Positions 22,119 to 32,285 of a stretch of 64,000 bases of DNA are shown here, in pieces. How positions within the stretch are numbered: the stretch's first letter is position 1; every line of letters starts with the position of its first letter. The stretch is from Plazaster borealis (Eukaryota; Echinodermata; Asteroidea; Forcipulatida; Labidiasteridae). The notes under the pieces were generated by a model. The model worked only from the letters and a program-made list of their open reading frames with translations, made no database searches and had not been told where the DNA came from. The position numbers were made by a program, and so were the translations under genes. Location of the stretch: contig CM037472.1 in assembly GCA_021014325.1 (NCBI GenBank), positions 24,723,063-24,787,062 on the forward strand. The letters are read 5' to 3'.

Positions 22119-23089
22119 ATAGGTTGTTTTTCAGATATGTCTTCTCTTTAAACGAGGGGCTCCGAAGGTCAAATTCAGTTTTGTGATTCAATCATTTTCC
22201 AATAAATAGAGTCCTCTTGAAAGTGGGGGAAAAAATTACAAATCTCTAACCTCACATTAAAATGGTGTAAAATACCATTTGATTTGATACTCTAGCATCG
22301 TGAAACTTGAATCATGACGTCATCAAACTTCAAAATAAAATGGGTCTGTACATTTCAAAGAGGAATGTTTGTACCAGTCAAAAGGTCAAGTTCAATGCTG
22401 GTTTGACTATATCATCAAAATTCAGGAGAGAATACATTTTAGATGTGACGCCATCGAACATTTTGGGATTTTGCACTTTGATTAGTATCAAACACAGTGA
22501 CATTTTACACCGTTTCAACAAAAGGTTAGAGACTTGTAATTTTGTTTTCATCTTCATAAGGACTCTATCTACTTGAAAATAAGTGGATCACAAAACTGAA
22601 CTTTACCTTGGATCCCTTCTTGAAGCCTTAGTATCAGATATCCCTTGAAATCTTTCTGGTTGACACACTTCAGGGAAATTAGTCAAATGTTTCCAGCTTC
22701 GGCTCACAATTCCTCGAATAATTCATCATCTGAGATTTGTGGATGATGACTTGTTTCATTTCTTCACAGAAGCATTCAGACAAATTGAGCTGACTGTTTT
22801 CTTTCTTCGTTTCATGACGCTTATCGATGTGTAATTGATATTACGGAGTAATTAGATCTTAAAATATATGAGTAATCTTGAATCACAGTGTTTTAACGTA
22901 AAATTTTCCTGAGCTCAGATTTCGGGAAGGAGGCGATGAATTTAAAATATATATATATTTTCTGTCTTAAATTCAAATTTATTTTATTTATTATTTTTTG
23001 ACTTTTAGTTACACAATGTAGTAAAGATAATTTCATTCCTTTGAGGAAAAGTAAATAACCCTGTGCGTTAAGGCATGATTTTTTTTACT
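22119..23089. other. Unrecognised intronic sequence
   Basis: Within the LRRC57 intron. No family is recognised; the open frame at 22307-22576 (+) has no known domain. Confidence 0.35.
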
Positions 23090-23215
23090 CTTGTAAGGGC
23101 AGGGTTTCTCTACAGAAAAAGGGCACTTCAGTGCGGAAAATAGGAATTTCTGCTTGAAAATTTCACGTGGCATGGAGGCAATGACCAAGGGGCATGGAGG
23201 CAATTTTCTTTGTTA
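23090..23215 (+). repeat. Interspersed repeat family F (diverged)
   Basis: 'gggcagggtttctctacaga', 'aaagggcacttcagtg' and 'ggcatggaggcaatgacca' follow the same order as in 21035-21190. Confidence 0.5.
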
Positions 23216-23540
23216 CTTCTATTGCTTCCGGATGAAAAACGTTTTTCTTTAAAGAGAAATGTTATTGAAATTTTCTCCTAAATTTCATTACCTATTTGGG
23301 TGAAAATGTTACATTTTTTTCTGTAAATTTTACCCTTTTTTTCATCAGATGGTCATTATTTACTAAATTCAAAACTGAATTGACATTGAGATCCAAAATG
23401 AATGACTCAGTGCCAACCTGTTGTAATGTTAATAATAATAATAAATATTTTTGTGTATAAATCCACCTTAAAAGATGCTAAAGGCGCTCACATTTTAATT
23501 TGTTTTTGAAAGTTAAGCCAATTATATAAATTGTAAAATT

Positions 23541-23652
23541 TTTGTTTACAATTTGTGTTCCCTTTGGATTGATTTTACAGCTCTCCGCAATTTCTGAGAC
23601 TATATCAGAATGTTCAAACATGAAACAGAGAACAATGTCCTGATGAAATAAA
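23541..23652 (+). pseudogene. Duplicated LRRC57 splice acceptor and partial exon
   Basis: Positions 23541-23613 repeat 24210-24282 with only two differences that I count. They include the acceptor (AG at 23579-23580) and the first 33 nt of the next LRRC57 exon. Weaker similarity extends left to the 'ttaagcca' at about 23513. After 23613 the reading frame leaves LRRC57 for about nine residues and stops at TGA (23641-23643), and AATAAA follows at 23647-23652. It is a partial exon duplication that could also act as an alternative terminal exon; nothing here shows that it is transcribed. Confidence 0.75.
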
Positions 23653-23865
23653 CAACATTCAAGTGCAATTAAAACTTATATTTATACACTGTCTTTAGAA
23701 ATATAAAGTTTTATTTAAGAAGAATTTAATTTCCAAGAACAAGAAATATAAACTTACCTTCAGTTGTTTTGTTTAAAACATACTTAAGTGTTAAATATAG
23801 AAGTAATAATGTGTATAATAAGTATTAAAAGCATTATTAACAATTACTGGTAATCATCTGTTTAG

Positions 23866-24124
23866 GTCAGTCAGGTTGGCCTATTGGTTTCTTTCCTCGC
23901 ATTCCATCTTAAGGACCCTGGTTCGAATCCCGCCAGGGGCACTATGTGGATTGGGTTTTTCAGTCCCTACCTGATTGCTTGGGTTTTCCCTGGAAAAATT
24001 GTCTTGGGTTTTTCCTCCCACATCTAAAACTGAAACTTCCTTTCTTGTCTTCTCTCCATGGGATTCTTGGCTTGTACAGTGAATAAGTTCGCTTTTCTGA
24101 GAATCCTTGGCTTCACAATCAGAA

Positions 24125-24155
<31 letters not shown>

Positions 24156-24158
24156 ATC
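23866..24158 (+). mobile_element. tRNA-headed SINE with AAAT tail
   Basis: The head 'caggttggcctattggtt' and B box GGTTCGAATCCC are followed by 'actatgtggattgggttttt', 'cctgattgcttgggttttcc', 'tcccacatctaaaactgaaa' and 'cttttctgagaatccttggc', ending in an AAAT repeat (about 24123-24158). A second copy in reverse is at 60389-60659. It sits between the duplicated LRRC57 acceptor and the true exon. Confidence 0.8.
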
Positions 24159-24249
24159 GGTTATCAAATTCAGGAAATCATCATCTTAAGCCAAACTTTT
24201 TAAAGGATTTTTGTCTACAATTTGTGTTCTCTTTGGATTGATTTTACAG

Positions 24250-24435
24250 CTCTCCGCAATTTCTGAGACTATATCAGAATGTCCACATCTTAAAGTCCTA
24301 CGCTTGGAGGAAAACTGTCTTCAGATATCAGCACTAACTCCTAGGATCTTAGAAAACTCAACTGTATCCCTGTTGGTCACGGACGGGAACCTCTTTGACA
24401 TGAAACAACTTCATGATGCGCCCGGCTACGAAAAG
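24250..24435 (+). CDS. LRRC57: LRRC57 orthologue, penultimate exon
   Basis: A 186-nt phase-0 exon of 62 codons between 'ggattgattttacag' and 'tacgaaaag|gtaag'. The translation starts LSAISETISECPHLK, has VLRLEENCLQ, the last LRR-like segment, then VSLLVTDGNLFDMKQL, and ends PGYEK. It aligns without gaps to the vertebrate LRRC57 exon ending ...GYDK, from family knowledge. With the previous and next exons it forms an uninterrupted reading frame. The 15.7 kb intron upstream is unusually repeat-rich and contains a 73-bp partial copy of this exon's acceptor region. Confidence 0.93.
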
Positions 24436-24512
24436 GTAAGATCAAAGATTGATTGAAAAACGGGTCATCTTCCCTTCCTGAGATTTGGTTTCTTTTATCC
24501 CATCCAGGACCA

Positions 24513-24960
24513 AATTTAATGGTGTGCTAACCACATAATTATGTGCTTACCATGCATTGCAAAGGGTGTGATTCTACGGGCTTGCTGTAAGCACAGAATT
24601 TTCTCAGTAAGCAAATTTCATAGCACTGTTTACCACATATTTCTGCACTTACAGCGCCTTGTAAAGTGCGGTTCTATGGGCTGGATGTAAGCGCAGAATT
24701 CTGCAGTAAACAAACTTTGTGGCACTGCTTACCACAGAATTCTGTGCTTACCATGCCTTGCAAAGGGTGTGATTCTGTGGGCTGGCTGTAAGCACAGAAT
24801 TCTGCAGTAAGCAAATTTCATGGCACTGTTTACCACGTATTTCTGTGCTTACAGTGCCCTGTAATGCGTGCAATTCTATTGGCTGGGGGTAACCACAGAG
24901 TTCTGTACCTACGGCGCCTTGTAAATTCTGTGGTAAGCAGAGCCATGAATCTGGAGCCTG
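24513..24960. repeat. Tandem minisatellite, about 98-bp unit
   Basis: Units alternate between phrases such as 'taccatgccttgcaaagggt' (24549, 24748) and 'ttacagcgccttgtaaagtg' (24651, with a relative at 24851). The higher-order spacing is 199 bp and the half-unit about 98 bp, giving about 4.5 half-units. Each has 'ctgtaagcacagaattctgc' and 'ttaccacagaattctgtgct' inverted motifs. Lies in the last LRRC57 intron. Confidence 0.75.
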
Positions 24961-25336
24961 TTGTTTATTGTTAACGCAATCAACCTCACATCTTTATATT
25001 TATTTAGATTACTTGTTCAATCTGGTTTCTAGACATCAAGGCATATTAAAAATATGAATATTAAATCATTGAAACTTAAACTTTGAATGGTTTGCTTTTG
25101 TAGCTGTAAAAATATTAGATCTTTTGATAACTGCATGAGTGTTTTCTCAGAAGCCTATGTCGTACACAACACTGGGCTTATATTGAATCATTTATACGTC
25201 TCTCACTTCTTTCGTTGTTTTGTATGAAAAGGAACCAATAAATGTTGATGCCTAAACCCCAAAAATCTACTTGTAATTTTGTAACCATGAACCACGAACG
25301 TAACCAAGTTTTGTTGATTCTCTTGACCTAATTCAG

Positions 25337-25378
25337 TACATGGAACGATACACGGCCGCTAAGAAAAAGCTGTTTTGA
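25337..25378 (+). CDS. LRRC57: LRRC57 orthologue, terminal coding exon with stop
   Basis: After 'gacctaattcag' the sequence encodes YMERYTAAKKKLF and a TGA stop: 13 residues in phase 0 with the previous exon. The vertebrate protein ends YMERFTATKKKFA from family knowledge, so both the splice site and the C-terminus are conserved. The basic tail is the family's usual end. The three exons in this window together encode 164 complete residues. Confidence 0.92.
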   Translation, partial: YMERYTAAKKKLF

Positions 25379-25479
25379 TGAGAAATGTAACGTTACCTCG
25401 TCGATTCTGAATGGCTATGGACAATTTGTCTGTTGGTGATTGTAAAGGCCCAACACTGCTGCAATGATAAATGCTGTTA

Positions 25480-25485
25480 AATAAA
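25480..25485 (+). terminator. Candidate LRRC57 poly(A) signal
   Basis: AATAAA lies about 100 nt after the LRRC57 stop codon, in 'gttaaataaaccgac'. It is the first canonical hexamer downstream of the stop. A longer 3' UTR is possible. Confidence 0.5.
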
Positions 25486-25489
25486 CCGA

Positions 25490-26435
25490 CAAAATGGACG
25501 CTGTTGTCGCGGAAAGATTTTTATGCCAATGTACATTGCTGTGTAAAATGCTTTATGAAGATGAAAAGCAGTTATTCTTGTAGAATTGCAACACCGGTAT
25601 ATGCAACGTTTTTGAAGGATTCCGCTCACTGACTGTGCACACACACAGAAGGCACGCTATGAGTAAAAACGAAAATAACTGTCATGGGGACTGGATCTGA
25701 AAACTTCGAGACTATGAATGCAATATCGTCTCCCGTGACAGGGACTTATGTAAATTGGTCTCATATTGACGACTGATGAATGTGTGTGTAATATGCAGTT
25801 TTCTGTCCAGGTAAACTGAGTTTTAATTTCCCCGGAGACAGTTATGTGTAATGTCGGGGAATGAACAAACAAATCTGTCGGACGGTTTTGGTTGCACTTT
25901 GTTGGAGTGATGGAGCTGCAAGGAGATGAAAATACAACTTTCACAACCAGATGAGATGTAGTTGTTATCTCAATATAGTCTTATCTGTGATGCTTGTCTT
26001 TATCTTAACACATATTTCTTGTCTCCGTTGTGGGGTATAAGATTATGACCCCATTAAATTGGATATTAAATTCTTAAAAAACATTTCAAGTCTTTTACAT
26101 GTCAAAACAATTGTCATTTACGTGTAGGCCTACATGTTGCTCGTGAATATTTAAAAAAAGTAATTCTTAGCTTAAAAATTCATCTTTTTATAATGACAAT
26201 ATCTCACCTGGATAATTCCTCATACAAGTTATTATTATTTATTTTTTTACAAAATATGTGTAACAAATTTCAGGGAACTCAAATAAAAATCTGTGTTGAA
26301 AGTGAAGCCACCGAAAAAAACACACCAAAATGTTCAATAATATATCTTGTTTTACTCGTAGTTCATGCATGACATAAAATTTGACAGTTTTGTTCCTATA
26401 TATAATATCAACTTGCTGTGTAGAATCGTTCATGG
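25490..26435. other. Unrecognised intergenic sequence
   Basis: No exon or repeat family is recognised. The minus-strand open frame at 25657-25944 has no known domain. Confidence 0.35.
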
Positions 26436-26645
26436 GAGCTTGTCCTGCTATTTGTCTAACTGCTGCTGTGGAGTAGATTGGGAAAATCCTCAGACTGCCT
26501 AAAACTATAGTTCAGATAAGAACTTGTCCTGCTGTTTATCTACTTCCAGAAGTAGATTGGGAAAACTTTAGATGGGGAAACGCAGGAGACTACAGAGATC
26601 AGATAAGAACTTGTCCTGCTATTTATCTACTACCACCGAGTAGGA
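26436..26645. repeat. Tandem repeat, about 85-bp unit, 2.5 copies
   Basis: 'cttgtcctgctatttgtct', 'cttgtcctgctgtttatct' and 'cttgtcctgctatttatct' start at about 26439, 26523 and 26610, each followed by a 'gagtag' or 'agtagattgggaaaa' phrase. The units are diverged. Confidence 0.65.
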
Positions 26646-27593
26646 GGGGGGGTGGGCTTCTACTTTTGCCAAGTGGATCAGGGGACTTAGTTATCTTCAT
26701 TACCATGGAGTGAGATATATTGGAATATTGATGATACCTCAACTTGGGAGTGCAAACCTTTCTTCCAAAATTGGCTGAAGAGAGATTGTGCTCTGGCCTG
26801 GGTTACTATGCTGTGCATGTTTCTGCATGGAGCTGTAAAAGGATTTGTGCATGTATGTAATGTAGAAAATAAAACAGAAAATGTTTTGCCGATTGTCGGC
26901 TTTGAGAAAAGTCCAAACCATCTTGAAAATTGTAATGGAAGACCAGAGGTAGTGACACCTGGAAGATGCAGAGGTGGTGACGTCTATAATAGAGAAATGT
27001 GTAGTTCTGATTCTTATTGAAATGAATGTAATTTTACAATAACATTAAAAGGAATCAAATAATTGCATTTGTACGAAAAACAAGATGAATGACAGTTTCT
27101 AACTTCCAAGATTGCATTATGTATTAAACTTTTAAAGGAAGCTTGAAAGCATTTTGTTCCTGTCATGTATTTTGTTGTCTTTAAAATTTGTGCCTGGCTT
27201 TTTCCCCCCTAAAAGTCGGTTTAAAAAAACTATTTATACACGGCTGGACTGAGATTGAGAGGTGTTAGAAAAATATTTTAAAAAGATATTTTACATATTA
27301 TGTCTACTCTACTCTAATTTAATCACTAATGTATAATGTGCATAAAAATATAAGATTAAAAACGCTACTAAAATGCTACTTTTGTGTTGTGATAAGTTAT
27401 TCTCAGAGAAAAATTATAATTTTAGCATTCATGTAATGGAAGAGGTTACAATCTGCTGAATAAAATATTGCAAGAATATTGAGATGATCAGAGATGGAAA
27501 TGTATGCTTGGATCTCACAATGACTCTGTGTTTGTATATGTCATAATCAGTTTGGTGAGAAAATATTTCTGATTGTTTGCTGTGCAATAGTAT
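26646..27593. other. Unrecognised intergenic AT-rich sequence
   Basis: No supported exon. An open frame at 26808-27020 (+) has no recognisable motif. Confidence 0.35.
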
Positions 27594-27597
27594 TTAA

Positions 27598-27953
27598 AGG
27601 GAGGGTACACCTTTGGTAATTACTCCAAATACTAATTACCATAAAAAACTTACTTGGTAAAGAGCACCGCATGGAGAGCTGTTGATATTATAAAACATTG
27701 TTAGAAACGACACCCTTTGAAGTAATGTAGTTTAGAGAAAGAGGTATTTTTTCACCAACAAATTTGAATCTGAGAAAGGCTTCAGGCATAAAGTGTTTCT
27801 CAGGCATCTGAAAGCACAAAATTCTATGCAACAATGGTGTTTTATCTTCATTATTGAGCCCTAATTTTCACAGGTTTGTTATTTTATGAATATGTTGAGA
27901 CACACCAAGTGAGGATACTGGCCTTTGACAATTACCAAAAGTATACCCTGCCT
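27598..27953. mobile_element. TTAA-flanked MITE, A/B hybrid
   Basis: Flanked by TTAA at 27594-27597 and 27954-27957. The ends 'agggagggtacacctttggt' and 'accaaaagtataccctgcct' are inverse complements. The outer parts follow family B, with 'tatgcaacaatggtgttt' and 'ttttcacaggtttgttattt', but the centre holds a 'tctgagaaaggcttcaggca' hairpin of the family-A type. Confidence 0.82.
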
Positions 27954-28094
27954 TTAAAAAAGCCATAGTATATACACTCTAAAAACTGAAGTGTTAAATT
28001 CAACTTTATAAATGTTAAATTCAACACTTGCTAAGTGTGGTGAGCGTGACAACACTTTAATTGTTGAATCAACCCTTTCGAAAATGTGACGGTT

Positions 28095-28272
28095 CGCAGG
28101 CTGGGATCCAGGGGGGGCGTGGGGGCGCACGCCCCCCCTTTTTCATATAAAAAAAATAAATAAATGAGGGAGAGAGAGAGAAGGGGGGGGGGGGAGAAAT
28201 GGGAAGGGAAGATTTTGCTGCTTGGTATATTTTCACGCCCCCCCGTTTGGAAAATCCTGGATCCGCCCCTTT
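28095..28272. mobile_element. Nested MITE with 'ggcggatccaggattttcc' end
   Basis: The left 'gctgggatccagggggggcg' and right 'aatcctggatccgcccct' ends are inverted. The interior has 'cacgccccccc' on both sides and an AG/G-rich middle. This type of 'ggatccagg' G-rich inverted element is common in animal genomes. It interrupts the left subterminal zone of the large element. Confidence 0.6.
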
Positions 28273-28640
28273 GTAAAGTGTTAAAAAAGTGTTGGTTTCA
28301 CACTCTCTGCAAATGTTAAACCAACCATTCAATGACCCGTATACCAATTAGATAGGGTTGAGAAAGTGTTGGATGCAACCCCTTGAAAATGTCAATCCAA
28401 CCATTTTATGACCCTTTCACCTATTCGATTATGTTGAGAAAGTGTTGGGATCCAACCCTTTCAAAGTGTTAAAACAACAATTTGATGACCTATTTACCAA
28501 TTGGATAGTGTTGGGGGGGTGGGATTCAACCCTTTGAAAATGTTAAAACAACATTTTGCTTACCCTTTTACTAAAATGGGTACTGTTGGGATTCAATGCT
28601 TTGAAATTTTGAAACAATTAACTGGCTACCTTTTTGTTAA
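28273..28640. repeat. Subterminal tandem repeats, about 76-bp unit
   Basis: Phrases of the type 'caaccattcaatgaccc', 'caaccattttatgaccc', 'caacaatttgatgacc' and 'caacattttgcttaccc' start near 28321, 28398, 28474 and 28549. Each alternates with 'gtgttgg(g)attcaaccctt'. The repeats echo the TIR-proximal 'aacactttgaaaatgttaaa', so they probably arose by expansion of the element's subterminal sequence. Confidence 0.7.
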
Positions 28641-28816
28641 ATTACTTTGTACATGTTTAACGTAAAAAATTAATATCCATCTTTTATAAACTGCATGTAA
28701 AGATCAATTTCACAAGGACAAAATATATGTGAGAGGAAGGTATTTTATTTTGCATTAAAAAGACAAGATTATCAAATCTTGAAATTCCAAACTGTAAACA
28801 TTTCTAAATCAACAGG

Positions 28817-29050
28817 GCACAACTTCAAGGCTCTGCTTACCGTGGAATTCTACCTTTACAGTCACTCTCTGCTTACAGTGTAAGCACTGAATGTCTGCAG
28901 TAGCATTGTACTGTGAGCTTAGTAATATGAAATTCGCATGCGCGCAAGCAACAATTCCTCGCTATTTTGTGAAGTACGCTTTTGTTAAGCATATATTGCC
29001 CTGCTGCAGTAAGCAGCGATTTTTGTTACAGTAAGCAGAGCCATAACTTA
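28817..29050. repeat. Inverted-end repeat related to the 24513 minisatellite
   Basis: The left 'aaggctctgcttaccgtgga' and right 'cagtaagcagagccataact' are partly inverse complementary. 'cttaccgtggaattct' resembles 'cttaccacagaattct' of the array at 24513. Confidence 0.45.
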
Positions 29051-29056
29051 GGCCCA

Positions 29057-29299
29057 GGGCCCAATTTCATAGAGCTGCTAAGCACAACAATTTGCTTAGC
29101 ATGAAATTTCTTCCTTGATAAAAACAGGATTACCACCCAATTTTCCATGTGTTGCATATTGCTTGTTACTGGTATTCAGCTGTTGTTTGCTTATCCTGAA
29201 AATCGCGTGGACATTTGGTTAGTAATCCTGTTTTTATCAAGGAAGAAATTTCATGCTAAGCAAATTTTTGTGCTTAGCAGCTCTATGAAATTGGACCCA
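29057..29299. mobile_element. Long-armed MITE family C
   Basis: The ends are 'gggcccaatttcatagagct' and 'agctctatgaaattggaccc'. The inverted arms are about 75 bp and nearly identical, including 'tgaaatttcttccttgataa'. Two further members with shorter homology are at 29930 and 34635. Non-coding. Confidence 0.85.
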
Positions 29300-29929
29300 G
29301 ATGTCAATTAAAATTGTTTGAAATCAATTTAAAATCTATTGCACATAAATCAATATTTAAACTTAAATGTACATCCTGTATTTTAAATAAGTGTGAATAA
29401 TTGGTGGCAATGAACCCCCCAAAAATGTAATGAGATATGAAATGTATGATCGATGCTTTTTTACAGCAATAAATTACCATACTTTTCCTCGAGGCATTAG
29501 CTAAAATCGTTTCAGCCACCTAACTATTATTAGTTAAAACAGTGGCAACCCTTGTATAACAATTTAATTATTCAATGATTTACAACAAACAATGCAAATT
29601 ATTTAACATGTAATTCTCTGTTCTATACTATAACTTATAAGAACCAAGTTGAATTTATCCAATCGCTTGCTCTGTTCAAGCTTAGTGAGAAATGTTTAGA
29701 TTCAGAAAACAAGAAGAACTTTGATTTTGTGTTGTCAGAAATTTGAACAATTCAAGGTTGACAATAAAAACCTCATATTTTGTAATGATAATGCTAAAGT
29801 TCTTGCACTGGGTATATAAACCTCCCCACACTGTGCAATTGTAAATCTGCACTTTTCAATTTAAACAATTTTCAATGTTATCAATGTGAACTTTAAAATT
29901 TAAAATGTAACTGATACATGAACATACCA

Positions 29930-30110
29930 GGCCAACTTCATAGAGCTGCTTAAGCACAAAAGGTTTTTTTGCTTAGCAAAAAGAGGTTACCAGCCTCATC
30001 ACCATATTACAGTGCATGTGCTCATTTTTTTACTGGTTCACTGCTTATTTGTGCTGAGCGGATATTTGTTCAGCAGTATTTCCTGATAAAGCAGCTCTAT
30101 GAAATTGGCC
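29930..30110. mobile_element. MITE family C member
   Basis: The left 'ggccaacttcatagagctgc' and right 'gcagctctatgaaattggcc' are terminal inverse complements. The interior is diverged, with 'ttaccagcctcatcacc' as in 34635-34819. Confidence 0.8.
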
Positions 30111-30323
30111 CACTGGGCAAAGTTGTTAACGTTTAAAACCACCTCAATTGTGTGCTATCATAAATGTGCCCTTTGCGTTCTTTTAAAATTTCTTAACTAG
30201 CCACAAACACGAGTCCAGAGAAGAGTTAAAACTGCTTTTGAAAACTACTTTCAATGAAATATTCAAATGCGATAATTTGAAACATAAAACCCATACTTTA
30301 TTTGATTCTTTATGGGATGTAGC

Positions 30324-30545
30324 CTACTTTGAAAGAGAGCGTGCTGTGATGCTTGTCATTATCTCGTTTACACGAACTGGAATCTTGTCCACTGCAGTAG
30401 TGATGTCAAATCCACATGGTATTGCCCGTCTGTCCACTATCACAACAAACTGTGATGGAGAGGCACGACTTTCCAGGCACAGAAGAAATGGTTGAGTGCG
30501 CTTGTGTTTCTGCTCTCTTAAGAAGTCTCCTACATTAGCACCAAC
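30324..30545 (-). CDS. Unknown gene in 4.7-kb element, terminal coding exon
   Basis: On the minus strand after a 'gttattttcag' acceptor, 222 nt in phase 0 encode 73 residues and a TAG stop. The translation starts VGANVGDFLREQKHKRTQPF, then LLCLESRASPSQFVVIVDRR and CGFDITTAVDKI. I do not recognise the family with confidence. The hydrophobic 'FVVIVD' strand, followed by a Cys and an 'AVDKI' segment, vaguely recalls large families of uncharacterised metazoan proteins. The 3' UTR would be to the left. The exon joins in phase to 30959-31023. Confidence 0.6.
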   Translation of the reverse strand, partial: VGANVGDFLREQKHKRTQPFLLCLESRASPSQFVVIVDRRAIPCGFDITTAVDKIPVRVNEIMTSITARSLSK

Positions 30546-30684
30546 CTGAAAATAACATTAATAGTTAAACAAATTGGCAACATATTTTTGATCTATGTAC
30601 ACATCCTGGAGTCAAAATCTGATAACCAGCCTATGTAATTAGAATATTCCAAGGGAGCACAAGCATCCACCCTGATCACACTTT

Positions 30685-30689
<5 letters not shown>

Positions 30690-30720
<31 letters not shown>

Positions 30721-30772
30721 GTTCTTATATAGCGCTTTTAAACATCCCAATGGGCGTATCAAAGCGCTCAGT
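30690..30772 (-). mobile_element. SINE 3' tail with (TAA)n
   Basis: An ATT/TAA microsatellite (about 30690-30716) is followed by 'tatatagcgcttttaaacat' and 'gggcgtatcaaagcgctcag'. In reverse complement this is the 'agcgctttga...' tail of the SINE at 33436. The body is absent. Confidence 0.65.
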
Positions 30773-30958
30773 ATTATTTGACTTGCTGTATTATACAACA
30801 AGTCTAGGGCCATCATACAGTACATGTGCACTATGGAGATGAGGAAAATACTTGGACAAATTTCTCTGTAGAATAATTTGACAAACATATAACGCTTAAA
30901 ACCCATATGTACCTAAAACCACTGAGGAAAGCTTGACAGCAAGTACAATCATACTTAC

Positions 30959-31023
30959 ACATTTTTTTGCAGGTTCACGAAAGAAACCCATCATATCACT
31001 ACCGGTACTGATGAAGCATGATT
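30959..31023 (-). CDS. Unknown gene in 4.7-kb element, internal exon
   Basis: A 65-nt minus-strand exon between 'gttttgattacag' and 'tgt|gtaagtatg'. Its first two bases complete a Glu codon with the preceding exon, then 21 codons are read: SCFISTGSDMMGFFREPAKK plus a Cys. The other two frames hit stops quickly. The match of phase at both ends with the neighbouring exons is the main evidence that this is a real exon. Confidence 0.6.
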
Positions 31024-31150
31024 CTGTAATCAAAACAAATAGACATCAATAACTTCTGAGTATGAAAAGAAATTTAAAGCTCAATGTTGTTCAGCTGTTG
31101 ATGAAATCCTTATCATCCATCAACCCTTGGGTGAAACGGTTTTCCCATAC

Positions 31151-31338
31151 CTGTGTGACCTGGACCATTGCATCTTTTGAACTCAAAACCAATCTCAACT
31201 TGCCTTTTTCTCCATGGAAACAAGGGGGTAACAATGTATAGAGTCATGTCCATGTACCGCCACAAATGAGGAATGTCCTCCATGAGCCCATTACGTAATC
31301 CCTTAATTAACATCAAAACATGATTGAAGACTTTGTCC
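31151..31338 (-). CDS. Unknown gene in 4.7-kb element, upstream coding exon
   Basis: A 188-nt minus-strand exon that begins after a 'cttttcaaag' acceptor-like site and ends at 'cacacag|gtatgg'. It encodes 62 full codons, including NHVLMLIKGLRNGLMEDIPH, LWRYMDMTLYIVTPLFPWRK and EIGFEFKRCNGPGHT. The leftover base at the 3' end pairs with the two bases of the next exon. No known domain is recognised. The start codon and any exons between here and the promoter-like region were not located, so the N-terminus is missing from this model. Confidence 0.58.
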
Positions 31339-32285
31339 CTTTGAAAAGAAAAAAAATAAGTAAAACAAATTTTGGATTTGTGTATGTCCAACGTTGTGTA
31401 CAGTAAAAACAAGCAGAAGCAGAAGCAGAAACATGAAAAATCTTTAGTTATTCTTAATCTTTGTTGCTATTTTCTTCCCTTCATCAAATTCAAAATGTTT
31501 AAAATTAACAGTTTTTTATGGAGTTAAATAAGAAGTAAATGTTGGTTGTCAACAACTCCCGAGACAAAATAATAATTAATACTTTGAATGCCATCACACT
31601 TTAATGCAATACATTGGTTGCACAATGCGCAAATCACTCAGAACACCGTTCGGCCATTGTCGGCCTTGGAAAGGTCATGACCTTCTCTAAATGGTGGCAG
31701 TAGTTTGGTAAACAACGTGTGAGCTAACGATAATGTATGGCATTCACAGAGAGTATAAAGTGACCATGTTTGGAAATCTCTGGTACCGGTTTGCGTGGAT
31801 CCATTGTGTCGTGCGTAAAAATAAAAATACAAACGGGTTGGACATTTTAGTCATGTCACTGTAGCATGGATGGTCAGTCACGAACATGACGTCGTAACTT
31901 CCTATGCATTTATGATTTTGTGTTTGCTCAGATGATTAAATTTAAGGGCTCCTTATTACTATTAATTACTTATAATGTTAATGTATTATCATTAGGGGAA
32001 CCTTATTACTAATAGTTAATGTAAATCTATTATCAGTATCTCAAGTTGTGTACTGTGGGGCACATTCCTCATTTTGATATACGGTCACCAAAATAGGCCA
32101 CTAATTTTTACTACACCAAGGACTGTATACGGTACATAACGCAATAGCCCTACATGTAATTAATGCCGGCAATACTTCGACCATACACTGAAAGTGTTTG
32201 TGAAATGCACAGAGTTTGGCATGATATACAAGTAAAATTAACATTCAGGCGTGCACTGTTTATACACGAGTATTAAAAATCCTAC

